A stretch of 64,000 bases of DNA, from the NCBI GenBank assembly GCA_963579905.1, contig CAUZIZ010000007.1:1-64000 (forward strand), in the 5' to 3' direction. Numbering within the stretch: the first letter of the stretch is position 1; every line of letters begins with the position of its first letter. Origin of the DNA: CAUZIZ01 sp963579905. Lineage in GTDB: Bacteria; Acidobacteriota; UBA6911; RPQK01; JAJDTT01. A model generated the notes under the pieces. It ran no database searches, was not told the DNA's origin, and saw only the letters and a program-made list of their open reading frames with translations. A program made the translations under genes and the position numbers. This document shows positions 56,139 to 64,000 of the stretch, piece by piece.

Positions 56139-56846
56139 ATGCATTATCTTTTTCTGTTCATCGGTGTGTGTCTCTTTCTGGAAACCTTAGGCGCACAGCA
56201 AGTCTGGAAGATCTCGGATCAGGAACGGGACATTCAGATTGACGGGTTCACAGATGATTGGCAGGGGGTTCCTGCTCTCACGCTTTCTCCGGAGTCGTCG
56301 GGTTTGAGGGTGACGGGCGAGTTCGAAGCCGACGATGTGAAGGTTGGGTTGAGAGGCCTGTGGAACCGAGACAATCTATATATTGCCGTTCACTGGCAGG
56401 ACAATATCTGGGACATCACGCAGGTGACCCGGCGAGAGGCAGTGTGGGTAACTCCGGACCGCCGCCGCCGCGACCGGATGCTTTTCTTTGACTATCTCAA
56501 GTTCCATATCAGAGAAGCAGACTACGACTTTACGTTCTGGCTTACTCCTCGGATGGATGACCGAGGACCGTTCCAGTGGCACCGCTTGCTGGAAGGCTTG
56601 AAGGGTATGGAGAGAGCCAGCACCTCTCCGGTAATCACAGGTCGCTATGGAGACGAAGGAGCCACGCTCGAAATCATGCTTTCCTGGAGGGAGCTCAAGA
56701 TCAAGCCAAAGCCCGGGACGCAGATTCCTCTGGTCTTGATTCTGGCAGACAGTGATCTCCTCGGCACTGCCCTTGAGTTTAAGTTGGACCGGTTGAAGTC
56801 GCTGGAATGGCAGGGGCGATTGGTTCTCGAGGGTGTTCCTCGGTAG
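56139..56846 (+). CDS. Exported CBM9-like sugar-binding protein
   Basis: The 235-residue product has a signal peptide (LFLFIGVCLFLETLGAQQ) and a beta-sandwich resembling carbohydrate-binding module family 9: IQIDGFTDDWQGVPALTLSP at the start, NLYIAVHWQDNIWD and LEIMLSWRELKI. CBM9-type domains bind sugar ends and often accompany c-type cytochrome or DOMON electron-transfer proteins. No cytochrome motif is fused here. It is intact and not clearly in an operon. Confidence 0.6.
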   Translation: MHYLFLFIGVCLFLETLGAQQVWKISDQERDIQIDGFTDDWQGVPALTLSPESSGLRVTGEFEADDVKVGLRGLWNRDNLYIAVHWQDNIWDITQVTRREAVWVTPDRRRRDRMLFFDYLKFHIREADYDFTFWLTPRMDDRGPFQWHRLLEGLKGMERASTSPVITGRYGDEGATLEIMLSWRELKIKPKPGTQIPLVLILADSDLLGTALEFKLDRLKSLEWQGRLVLEGVPR

Positions 56847-56997
56847 GCTGCCGAAACAGATGGAGCTGGCGTAGCAATAAGCCAAGCCGGACCAGATCGG
56901 AGGGACCGTCTCATGTTTGTCCACTGTACCCTTCTGGGAACATCTTGATCCGCGTTTTGAATCCTGATCTGCGATCCGCTGGCTGACTCCGTTCGAC

Positions 56998-57807
56998 ATG
57001 TCAATCCTCAAGAAGATCCTTATCACAGGAGCATCTTCGGGTATTGGAGAAGCTGCAGCCTATGCTTTCTCGAACCTGGGTTGGGGGTTGTTTCTGGTGG
57101 CGCGCAGGAGCGACCGCCTGGATGAAGTTGCCTCAGAATGTGAAAGACGTGGTGCCGCCCGGACGGTCTGCAAGGAGACCGACTTGAGTGTTTCCGGTGC
57201 AGGCGCCACGATCGTAGGCGACTGCCTCGAAGCGCTCGGCGGGCTAGAGGTCACACTCTGTAACGCGGGCTATGGAATCATAGGGCCGGTCTCTGAAGTT
57301 CCAGCAACCGACATGTCCCGGATCTGGCAGGTCAACTTCCAGTCTGCCTATGAGACCATCCACGCAGCTCTGCCACACCTGCTTGGCCAGAAGCGAGGCC
57401 ATATCGTTATGGTGAGCAGTGTGCTGGGTAAGAAGGCGATGCCTTTCTCGGCGGCCTACAGCGTGACCAAGTTTGCTCAAGTGGCTCTGGGAGAATCTCT
57501 TTGGGGAGAACTCAGGGGTAGTGGCGTGGGAGTCAGCGTTATCTGTCCTGGCTATACCGCTACAGAATTTCACCAGGCTGCCAAGCGAACCGAGACCATG
57601 GCGAAGCTGTCTCGACCCTTCCAGGGACAGAGCTCCGATCGCGTAGCCGAAGTTATCGTCGAGGCAGTGCTTCGAGGTAAGCGTGAAGTCCACCTGACCT
57701 TTCCGGGCCGAATGATCTGCGGGATCGAGCGCCTCTCCCCGGAACTGAGTACGCGGATCATGGCCTGGGTGGGTGCGAAACAGAAGAAGCGTTCCGAGAT
57801 CAATTAG
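56998..57807 (+). CDS. Short-chain dehydrogenase/reductase
   Basis: The 269-residue SDR has ILITGASSGIGEAAAYAF (TGxxxGxG), NAG in TLCNAGYGIIG, the catalytic Ser in VMVSSVLG and YxxxK as AYSVTKFAQ. It is of the classical type and cytoplasmic. The substrate is unknown. Its 3' end overlaps that of the DUF971 gene on the other strand by eight bases, so the two are convergent. Confidence 0.9.
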   Translation: MSILKKILITGASSGIGEAAAYAFSNLGWGLFLVARRSDRLDEVASECERRGAARTVCKETDLSVSGAGATIVGDCLEALGGLEVTLCNAGYGIIGPVSEVPATDMSRIWQVNFQSAYETIHAALPHLLGQKRGHIVMVSSVLGKKAMPFSAAYSVTKFAQVALGESLWGELRGSGVGVSVICPGYTATEFHQAAKRTETMAKLSRPFQGQSSDRVAEVIVEAVLRGKREVHLTFPGRMICGIERLSPELSTRIMAWVGAKQKKRSEIN

Positions 57808-58132
57808 GGCGGCAGCTGACACAGGAGCAGAGGCCCCTCAGAAACTCGAAGGTGTAGATCCCACTCGAGTGGCCGTCGTCCCACCAGACCCGAATCGCGT
57901 ATCTTCCGACCAACTCGACGGATTTGGGACTAACCGTGTTCGAAACCTGTTCATCCTGCAAGACTCGCTGGCCCGTCATTTCGTCTACGCAGGAGGCACA
58001 GGGGCACTGCAGGCGTAAAAAGCAAGCCTCGAAAAGGCTTTCGTGCCCATCGTTCCAAATGATATGCACATCACGTTCGCCGGACCGGGAGACTTTCCGG
58101 GGGATCGGTTTGTTCTGGGGACTCGCTGGCAT
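57800..58132 (-). CDS. DUF971 family protein
   Basis: The product is about 110 residues from ATG 58132; an upstream ATG at 58198 lies inside the end of the ApbC gene. It has DUF971 (gamma-butyrobetaine hydroxylase N-terminal-like) features: VHIIWNDGHES, then a cysteine cluster CPCASCVDEMTG and a C-terminal CSCVSC motif, both suggestive of metal or Fe-S binding. DUF971 genes are often beside or fused to ApbC/Mrp ATPases, as here. An Fe-S related role is inferred. Confidence 0.8.
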   Translation of the reverse strand: MPASPQNKPIPRKVSRSGERDVHIIWNDGHESLFEACFLRLQCPCASCVDEMTGQRVLQDEQVSNTVSPKSVELVGRYAIRVWWDDGHSSGIYTFEFLRGLCSCVSCRPN

Positions 58133-58194
58133 TTCCAACCGCTCTGATCGACTACCCGTTTTGCTTGTCGTCAGGAAGACCCAGTCGAGTTGGA

Positions 58195-59280
58195 TCAAAA
58201 GGAAATCTGGATTTCCTGCTCGACTTGCCCCGACATATTCTTAATGCTGATCTGGGCAGCCATATTCTCGGCAACACTCTGGAACGCCTCGGCCTGCTGC
58301 GACTCGGGATCGGCCAGCACAATCGGTTTGCCTTCGTCGGACTGCACTCGAATAGAAGTAGAAAGCGGGATCTCTCCAAGGTAGGGTGTCTCCAGTTGAT
58401 CCGCCAGTCTGCGAGTTCCCCCGCTCCCGAAGATATCGTCACGCTCGCCACAATGTGGGCAGGTGTAATAACTCATGTTCTCAACCATGCCCAGAATAGG
58501 ACAATTCAGCTGGTTGAACATGGCGATGGCTTTCTGGGCTACGTTCAGTGCTACATCCTGGGGTGTTGAGACGACCACCGCTCCCGTGAGGGAAATCTTC
58601 TGGCATAGGCTCAACTGAATGTCACCGGTTCCGGGGGGAAGGTCGATGATCAAGTAGTCCAGACTGCCCCACTGAACACCCCCAAGAAACTGGGAGATCA
58701 TCTTGTCCAGCATCGGTCCTCGCCAGATCACGGCCTTCTCCTGGGGCAGGAAGAACCCCATCGAGATGACTTTGACACCATAACGGTTTACAGGAATCAT
58801 CTGCTTGTTGGGGCCCATCACGGGCTGTTCAGCAATCCCCATAAGGGTGGGAATACTGGGGCCGTACACATCGGCATCCATCAGTCCGACGCTGGCTCCG
58901 GTACGGGCCAGCGCCAGTGCCAGGTTTGCGCTAACTGTTGACTTGCCGACTCCTCCTTTGCCACTGGCCACCGGTACGACGTTTTTTACCTCAGGAAGGA
59001 GAGCCGCAGCCTTCTGGTTCATGGTGGAGCGAACCTGCGCGGTCATATGGACATCGACCTGTTCGAACTGCGGCAAGGACAGGATGGCTTGTCGAGCCTG
59101 CTCCTTCAGCTGATCCTTCACAGGACAGGCAGGAGTCGTAAGCTCGATTGTCACCGACGCGGCGGCGCCACAGACCTTGATGTCCTTGACGAATCCGAGT
59201 GAGACGATGTCCCGGCGAAGATCCGGATCTTGCACGCTCTTCAGCACGCCCAGAATTGCAACCTTTTCAGCTTCTTTCAT
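58195..59280 (-). CDS. Mrp/ApbC (NBP35-type) Fe-S carrier ATPase
   Basis: The product is about 361 residues from ATG 59280, one base after the NUDIX stop. An N-terminal MIP18/DUF59 domain (ILGVLKSVQDPDLRRDIVSL) precedes the ATPase: deviant Walker A PVASGKGGVGKSTVSAN, VGLMDADVYGPSIPTLMG, and the Fe-S site ENMSYYTCPHCG (CxxC). It should carry or insert Fe-S clusters. It sits between the NUDIX gene and DUF971. Confidence 0.92.
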   Translation of the reverse strand: MKEAEKVAILGVLKSVQDPDLRRDIVSLGFVKDIKVCGAAASVTIELTTPACPVKDQLKEQARQAILSLPQFEQVDVHMTAQVRSTMNQKAAALLPEVKNVVPVASGKGGVGKSTVSANLALALARTGASVGLMDADVYGPSIPTLMGIAEQPVMGPNKQMIPVNRYGVKVISMGFFLPQEKAVIWRGPMLDKMISQFLGGVQWGSLDYLIIDLPPGTGDIQLSLCQKISLTGAVVVSTPQDVALNVAQKAIAMFNQLNCPILGMVENMSYYTCPHCGERDDIFGSGGTRRLADQLETPYLGEIPLSTSIRVQSDEGKPIVLADPESQQAEAFQSVAENMAAQISIKNMSGQVEQEIQISF

Positions 59281-59281
59281 T

Positions 59282-59800
59282 TTATAGACTCCGACTTTTT
59301 TTCCAGTACAACCAAAAAATTGCCACCAACGTCTTGGCATCTACGATCTGGCCTGACTGGCACAGTTCAAGCGCTTCCTCCAACCGATACATTTCGATGG
59401 ATATATCTTCGTCGAACTCAGGGTTGGGTTCCACCACCTGCATCTGGTTGCAATAGTATAAATGCAGAATCTCGTCGCAGAAGCCCGGCGTCGAATAGAA
59501 GCTGAAGAGGTGCTCCAGCTGTCCGGGACGTAGACCGGTTTCCTCTTCCAGCTCTCTAGCTGCCGCCGCTGCGGGCTTCTCACCGCCATCCAGTTTACCT
59601 GCTGGAAGCTCCAGCAGCTGCCTCTGCATAGGATACCGAAGTTGCCGAACGAAGGGGATCCTGCCATCAGGGAACTCGGCCAGTATGACGACGCCACCCG
59701 GATGGCGAACCACTTCCCGAAGGCACTCCTCACCCTGGATTTCGATCTGATCGACAATGAGTTCAACGATTTTTCCGGAGTAGATGTGCTTGCGTAGCAC
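59282..59800 (-). CDS. NUDIX hydrolase, ADP-ribose pyrophosphatase-like
   Basis: The 172-residue protein has the Nudix box (GKLDGGEKPAAAAARELEEE and TG following) and a preceding beta-rich domain (YSGKIVELIVDQIEIQGEEC). It is most like ADP-ribose or nucleoside-diphosphate-sugar pyrophosphatases. It follows the VWA gene by three bases and precedes ApbC by one, so it is in one operon with them. Confidence 0.88.
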   Translation of the reverse strand: MLRKHIYSGKIVELIVDQIEIQGEECLREVVRHPGGVVILAEFPDGRIPFVRQLRYPMQRQLLELPAGKLDGGEKPAAAAARELEEETGLRPGQLEHLFSFYSTPGFCDEILHLYYCNQMQVVEPNPEFDEDISIEMYRLEEALELCQSGQIVDAKTLVAIFWLYWKKSRSL

Positions 59801-59803
59801 CTA

Positions 59804-60772
59804 TTAGCTGACCTCGATGAAAATCTTACCCGGAATCTTTCGGGTATACATCTTCACCTCTCGGGCAGATTCTCGATCTTCCGATCCCGACTGGTAGAAC
59901 ATCACATAGTGGCTCTTCATCTCTCGGATGATGTCAGTGTAGATCTCGTTGAGGTCCTGGAATTCCTGGGAAAAGATGGTGCGCCCGCCGAAGCGCAAGG
60001 TCTGATCTACGAAGCGGTTCTGCAAGACGATGAAGTTGTGGAACTCACGACTGATGGACCGTCGGATCGGCGACTCTCGCTTGCCCAACTTCTTCCGATA
60101 GCGCTGGATGAACCGGTTGGTATAGATGATGGGATAGATAGTGATACCCGTTTGGCGAGCTTCCGAAATCATGTCTTCGAAGTTCGCCTTGCTCGTGGTG
60201 TCTATCCCGTCCGTGATCAGCATTATCAGCTTCTTTCCCGACCGTTCCTTGAGCACGTTCTGGGCAACCCAGATCACCGAATCATGCAGGGCAGTCTGTC
60301 CGTCTGTCCTCAGATCCTCAAAGTAGGATGAGAGACTGGCAGGCTTTTCTTCCCAGTCCAGAATGACGCGTGGAGTTCTTGAGAACGCCACAAATGCCGC
60401 TTGCTCCTGCTCCAATCCAGCGAAGAAGTCCAGCGCCGTACCAAGAGCATCATCGAGGTAATTTTCGATGCTCCAGCTGGTGTCCAACATGACTACAGCG
60501 CTGATAAGTACCTCCTGCTCTTTGAGCACTGCGATATTTTGAGGCTTCCCATTCTCCAAGATGACGACGTCCTCCATGGATAGGTCGCGAATGAAGCTGC
60601 CCTCCGAATCGCGAACCAGGAAGCTGACCTGGATGTGCTCCAACTCCATGGTCACCTGGATGTTTTCAATCTGGAAATCGCCTTGATCCTTAGGGTCTTT
60701 CTCGGTGGGAACGGCAGATACGCCTTGAAAAATCAGACCCCAGAGAACTACACAGATGCCCCATTCTCTCAT
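59804..60772 (-). CDS. VWFA-related acidobacterial-type protein 2
   Basis: The product is about 322 residues from ATG 60772, chosen because TGAGGT lies six bases upstream and a signal follows (ICVVLWGLIFQGVSA); ATGs at 60784 and 60823 are alternatives. The N-terminal part (VSFLVRDSEGSFIRDLS; DVVILENGKPQNI) precedes a VWA domain with VVMLDTSWSIENY, GQTALHDSV and IMLITDGIDTT. In the MIDAS the DxSxS pattern reads DTSWS. It is the first gene of the VWA-NUDIX-ApbC-DUF971 operon. The link between an exported VWA protein and Fe-S genes is not obvious. Confidence 0.85.
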   Translation of the reverse strand: MREWGICVVLWGLIFQGVSAVPTEKDPKDQGDFQIENIQVTMELEHIQVSFLVRDSEGSFIRDLSMEDVVILENGKPQNIAVLKEQEVLISAVVMLDTSWSIENYLDDALGTALDFFAGLEQEQAAFVAFSRTPRVILDWEEKPASLSSYFEDLRTDGQTALHDSVIWVAQNVLKERSGKKLIMLITDGIDTTSKANFEDMISEARQTGITIYPIIYTNRFIQRYRKKLGKRESPIRRSISREFHNFIVLQNRFVDQTLRFGGRTIFSQEFQDLNEIYTDIIREMKSHYVMFYQSGSEDRESAREVKMYTRKIPGKIFIEVS

Positions 60773-61053
60773 GACAAACCTCATCCCGCAGACGAACCTG
60801 AGATTACCCCATGCTAAGGCCAAGCAGTGTCAAAGACAAGTTCGATTGTGGACTGTGAGCAGCCTCGAAGACGTGACGGAAGAGTACTCCATTCTTGCAA
60901 GTGGATCACCTATCTTCGTTGGGCCCTTCCGGACGGCGCTCAGCGACCAGGCATCGGTTTGAATAGAAAGCCACATCTACGTTAAGCTTTCAGAAGGCAA
61001 CCAGCCCGCATCCAATGTGAAACATTGCGCTGTGAAGTAGGTCCGACGGTCAA

Positions 61054-61608
61054 ATGAAGTATTTCAATTCACTCAACATCCTGCTGGCTGGCCTCTCTGT
61101 CTTGTTGGTAGGGTATGCGATGATCCAGACCATCTGGAAGCCTGAAGCAAAACCGCAGCTAAACATTCCGAGTCAATCCAGCGAACCGCGTAGCTCCTCA
61201 AGGCCGACCGGTTCGCTTTCTCCGGCCACCGAGCGGAGAAATCTGGGTGCTCGACGGATCTCTGCCCCTGGTACGAGGCCACGCGACCCCATCCAGGCTC
61301 CAGGCCAGGCCGTGGCACCTGCTCCTTCGGCCAGTATCCCTGTTGGGGTGCCTCCTCGTTCTGAGACCACGAGCGTAATCTCGACTTCAGGTGCGCCCAC
61401 CAACACAGGACGGGAAGCCAAGGACTCGCCCTCAGCGCAGCCTCGTCCCCAGGCCGTGGGAAAGAGCCGTCCCGCGCGTCAGACCCGTCCCCTCTCTCGA
61501 CCTTATTCAGGGCGCCCGGGCTTTGCTGGAGAGGCGAAAAGAGGCAGTCAAGACGGGCCTGCGTCTCCGCCGGTGCGCTCGTCCTTTCCTGCCCAGCGCT
61601 TGCCCTGA
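61054..61608 (+). CDS. Proline-rich membrane-anchored protein of unknown function
   Basis: The 184-residue product has one N-terminal membrane segment (ILLAGLSVLLVGYAMIQTIW). After it there is a long low-complexity tail rich in Pro, Ser, Arg and Gly and probably disordered. No domain was recognised. It may be a spacer-type envelope protein or a gene whose downstream part has been lost; repeat family 1 begins 12 bases after the stop. Composition alone does not prove it is translated. Confidence 0.4.
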   Translation: MKYFNSLNILLAGLSVLLVGYAMIQTIWKPEAKPQLNIPSQSSEPRSSSRPTGSLSPATERRNLGARRISAPGTRPRDPIQAPGQAVAPAPSASIPVGVPPRSETTSVISTSGAPTNTGREAKDSPSAQPRPQAVGKSRPARQTRPLSRPYSGRPGFAGEAKRGSQDGPASPPVRSSFPAQRLP

Positions 61609-61619
61609 TCTAGCTATTC

Positions 61620-61890
61620 TAAGCTGGAACTTCAAGAATTCGTCGCACGTCTGAACGTCGCACGTCTCCTGTCCTCCGAAGGTGCCACCAACGGGTGAAC
61701 TACCAGCGTTACGAAGCCAAGTCCAACAGAGCCGAGAACAACTTGAGCCGTTAGCAAAATGAGCCCAGGTTCCGAGGAGAGAGCCGGACAACTCTTCCCC
61801 ACGCAGTGACAGCACGATATCGCCTATTCTCGACCAAAGTTTCGCTCTCGAATGGGGCAGCGTAGCGGAGAGGGAACTGACCTGAAACTG
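61620..61890 (+). repeat. Dispersed repeat family 1, near-complete copy
   Basis: It runs from TAAGCTGGAACTTCAAGAAT to ACTGACCTGAAACT and shares the TCTTCCCCACGCAGTGA block with the 53556-53839 copy. It lies between the proline-rich gene and the 3' end of the ABC permease. Confidence 0.85.
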
Positions 61891-61904
61891 CTCACTAATT
61901 CCAG

Positions 61905-63245
61905 CTACCCCTGACGTAGGGCCTCGACGGGATCGACGCGGGCCGCTCGGTTGGCGGGAAGAACCCCAGAAAGGAGGCTGAAGAGCACCGCGAACGCGAC
62001 TGCACCCGCTAGCAGCCACACCGGATAAGCGAAGAGCTCGGGGACCTCTAAAATACCATTCCTCGCAAAATAGCGGACGATAAAAACGGAGGCTATTCGG
62101 GTCAAACCCCATCCTGCAAGAAGTCCCAACAGGCCTCCCAGCAGCCCAGCGAGGCTTGCCTCTACCAGAAAGATCCTTCGCACGTCGGCGTCCGTTCCTC
62201 CGATCGCCTTCATGATGCCGATGACCTTTCTACGCTCGAGGACAGACATCACGAGGACATTCGCGATGCCCAATGAAGCAACCACCAGTGCGATCGTTCC
62301 CAACACCGACAGAATAACCTCCAGGATCATGAAGGCCTCCTGTATCCGCTTCATCTCGTCTGCGATGGCAAAGGTCGTCAGACCCCATGACTCGACTTCC
62401 TTGCGGACGTTCTCCAGGCTCACAAGGTCCTTGACTCGGACGTCCACGCTATCGAACTCGCGTCCTCTGCCCTGTTCCTGCGATATGACGGCGGTTAAGG
62501 CAGACCTTCCACTCAGACTCTGTTTCCACAGCGGCCTTGCTTCATCCAGTGGAATCACCACGCCTCGGTAGAAAGGATTGCGTTGGGTGACCAGCAAGCG
62601 GGGCAGGACCCCGACCACATCGAAGGGGATACGGACGGTTTCGAAGGGGAGCTCGTCTTCCGACTCGACCCGGCGCAGACGATCCGTGAGCACGTCGATG
62701 GTCTGGCCCAGTGAGGTCTCCGGAGGATCGAATCCAAGTCTGCGGGCGACCCGGACGGTCAGCACGATCTCGCGCCCCTGCGTCCCAGTGAGGAACCGTC
62801 CCTGGGTGATCTTTGAGTAGGGTGACAGTGGAGCTACATGGGGACCGGCTCCTCGGATTCGGGTGAGATAGCTCTTTCCATTGCGCTCCAGGCGAGCTGG
62901 AAAACGAATGTCCTCCTGGACACTGACAACGCCTGCTAACTGTGAAACGCGCTTCACCAAGGACTCGTTCAGCGAGGGCCGTTCGGTTTGATTCGTTTCG
63001 CTTGATTCTTCTTCACGGTAATCTCTCAGAGTTTGTGCTCGCCCCGAACCCAGAATCTGGAAGGAGGTGAAGACCTCCCTGACCTCGAGGTTACCTACGG
63101 TCTGCTCACGCAGACCTGCGCCGAAGCTCACCATCGCTACCAGCGTGGCAATGGCGATCAAGACTCCTAGACAAGTCAACGTGAAGCGCAGGCGAGCCTG
63201 CCCCACACTCCGAAAGGCAATCTGGAAAACATCACGCCAGGGCAT
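61905..63245 (-). CDS. ABC transporter permease, MacB/FtsX type
   Basis: The 446-residue protein has an N-terminal TM (ARLRFTLTCLGVLIAIATLVAM), a large MacB_PCD-like periplasmic domain (about residues 40-290) and three C-terminal TM segments with the FtsX pattern (IALVVASLGIANVLVMSVLE; IGIMKAIGGTDADVRRIFL). Such permeases export lipoproteins, peptides or antibiotics by mechanotransmission. ATG 63245 overlaps the stop of the ATPase gene (TGATG), showing translational coupling. Confidence 0.9.
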   Translation of the reverse strand: MPWRDVFQIAFRSVGQARLRFTLTCLGVLIAIATLVAMVSFGAGLREQTVGNLEVREVFTSFQILGSGRAQTLRDYREEESSETNQTERPSLNESLVKRVSQLAGVVSVQEDIRFPARLERNGKSYLTRIRGAGPHVAPLSPYSKITQGRFLTGTQGREIVLTVRVARRLGFDPPETSLGQTIDVLTDRLRRVESEDELPFETVRIPFDVVGVLPRLLVTQRNPFYRGVVIPLDEARPLWKQSLSGRSALTAVISQEQGRGREFDSVDVRVKDLVSLENVRKEVESWGLTTFAIADEMKRIQEAFMILEVILSVLGTIALVVASLGIANVLVMSVLERRKVIGIMKAIGGTDADVRRIFLVEASLAGLLGGLLGLLAGWGLTRIASVFIVRYFARNGILEVPELFAYPVWLLAGAVAFAVLFSLLSGVLPANRAARVDPVEALRQG

Positions 63246-63967
63246 CAGAGAAGCGCACTCTCATTCTTTGAAGCACTCTCTACATTCTCTTCAGAGTCCA
63301 GCCTGCCATCGCTTAGCCGAATGAACCGGTCAACGTAGCTCGAGAACAGCTCCTTTTCATGGGTGACGCAGATGAGGGTATGTCCCTGCGCGTGGAGATT
63401 CTGGAAGATTCCGAGTATCTCCTCCGCGGTGGAGCTGTCAAGGTTGCCAGTCGGCTCATCCGCCAACAGGAACCCAGGGCTGTTGGCGAGGGCTCGGGCG
63501 ATTGCAACCCGCTGCTGCTCACCCCCTGACAGCTCGGCCGGAAGATGAGTGGCTCGGTCAGCGAGACTCACAGTATCCAGTAGATCAGACGCCCGGGCAG
63601 CACGTTGACCGCTTCCCACTCCGGCGAAGGCCATGGCAAGTTCGACGTTTTCCCTGGCGGTCATCGTAGGGACTAAATGAAAAGACTGGAACACAATACC
63701 CACCGTGCGTTGTCGATGCCAGGCCAGTTCAGCAGGCGTCATCTCGCCCAGATTCCTATCATCGATCCACAGGAATCCCGAGGTTGGACGGTCAAGTCCC
63801 GCCAATAGATTCAGCAAGGTCGACTTACCGGAACCAGAGCGTCCCACTATGCCCAGAAATTCTCCGGACCGGACCTCGAAAGACACGCCGTCCAACGCGT
63901 TGATCGTATTCCCACCCAGGGTATAGCTTCTGGTCAAGTTCTCAGCCCGCAGTCCAGTCACGTGCAA
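63245..63967 (-). CDS. ABC transporter ATP-binding protein, LolD/MacB type
   Basis: The 240-residue ATPase has Walker A GIVGRSGSGKSTLLNL, the signature LSGGEQQRVAIARAL and Walker B FLLADEPTGNLD with D-loop, followed by ICVTHEKEL (H-loop). It pairs with the permease that follows. Three-gene MacAB/LolCDE systems often have a periplasmic adaptor; none is seen in the window, although it could lie upstream beyond 64000. Confidence 0.92.
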   Translation of the reverse strand: MHVTGLRAENLTRSYTLGGNTINALDGVSFEVRSGEFLGIVGRSGSGKSTLLNLLAGLDRPTSGFLWIDDRNLGEMTPAELAWHRQRTVGIVFQSFHLVPTMTARENVELAMAFAGVGSGQRAARASDLLDTVSLADRATHLPAELSGGEQQRVAIARALANSPGFLLADEPTGNLDSSTAEEILGIFQNLHAQGHTLICVTHEKELFSSYVDRFIRLSDGRLDSEENVESASKNESALL

Positions 63968-64000
63968 GACCTCATCAATTCAGCCGGTGCGCCAGTGGTC

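Noticed and set aside
1..64000. Stop-codon reassignment as explanation for interrupted genes
   Set aside because: TAA, TAG and TGA all interrupt genes, and all three also end intact genes normally.
1..64000. CRISPR array, tRNA or rRNA genes, prophage
   Set aside because: No regularly spaced short repeats, no cloverleaf-like sequence and no phage structural or integrase gene could be found by eye.

Overview
The window looks like a chromosomal stretch of an Acidobacteriota-type bacterium. This rests on inference from gene families: two VWA proteins of the acidobacterial 'VWFA-related' kind, a PSCyt1/DUF1549-DUF1553 protein paired with a DUF1501 protein, a BlaI/BlaR1 pair whose BlaR1 ends in a TonB-C-like domain, DUF2277, and many Tat-exported catabolic enzymes. 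No rRNA, tRNA, CRISPR array or phage module was seen. Housekeeping genes are few (hisE-hisG, lipA, an Mrp/ApbC ATPase, a WecA-like transferase). The rest is mostly secreted carbohydrate or small-molecule catabolism, transport and hypothetical genes.

Layout. 0-9.7 kb: DUF1501 and a broken PSCyt1-PSD1 gene, an FMN-dependent oxidase cut off by an IS91-like transposase fragment, a decayed glycosidase-like gene, a sialidase-like protein, a multiheme cytochrome relic and a methyltransferase. 10-16 kb: PhyH dioxygenase, a hisE-hisG-GNAT-phosphatase run, an exported aldolase and an exported D-2-hydroxyacid dehydrogenase. 16-28 kb: a frameshifted PiT phosphate transporter, WecA-like transferase, sugar isomerase-like protein, two unknown genes, VWA protein, a HAD/thioesterase/AhpD-like/lipA run and a pair of overlapping glycosyltransferases. 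28-41 kb: phosphotriesterase-like and B3 metallo-beta-lactamase-like proteins, a nonsense-split HAD gene, a propeller/cytochrome protein, alpha/beta hydrolase, maleate isomerase-like enzyme, Gfo/Idh oxidoreductase, and an operon of Nramp-like transporter, class IV aminotransferase and DUF2277, then amidohydrolase and creatininase relics. 42-50 kb: TPR lipoprotein, BlaI with operator plus a dead blaR1, barrel-like protein, DinB-like relic, enolase-superfamily enzyme, YdcF-like protein. 50-64 kb: a 1099-residue three-module glycosidase/LamG/sialidase-like protein, PQQ-like propeller, CBM9-like protein, SDR, a VWA-NUDIX-ApbC-DUF971 operon, and a MacB/LolCDE-type ABC pair.

Two features run across the window. 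The first is gene decay: at least twelve recognisable genes are broken by in-frame stops (TAA, TAG and TGA all occur) or by frameshifts while neighbours stay intact. BlaR1 carries three stops and no frameshift, which is hard to explain by indel sequencing error. The second is small non-coding repeats: a 188-bp MITE-like element with terminal inverted repeats, a separate 185-bp inverted-repeat element, a dispersed repeat of about 250-285 bp in nine full or partial copies, and hairpin repeats. Together they suggest a genome losing genes and accumulating repeats, as in a host-associated lineage, although assembly error must be ruled out. The best candidate for unusual biology is the Nramp-like transporter, which has a run of about eight DxDxDG-type calcium-binding motifs inserted between two membrane segments.
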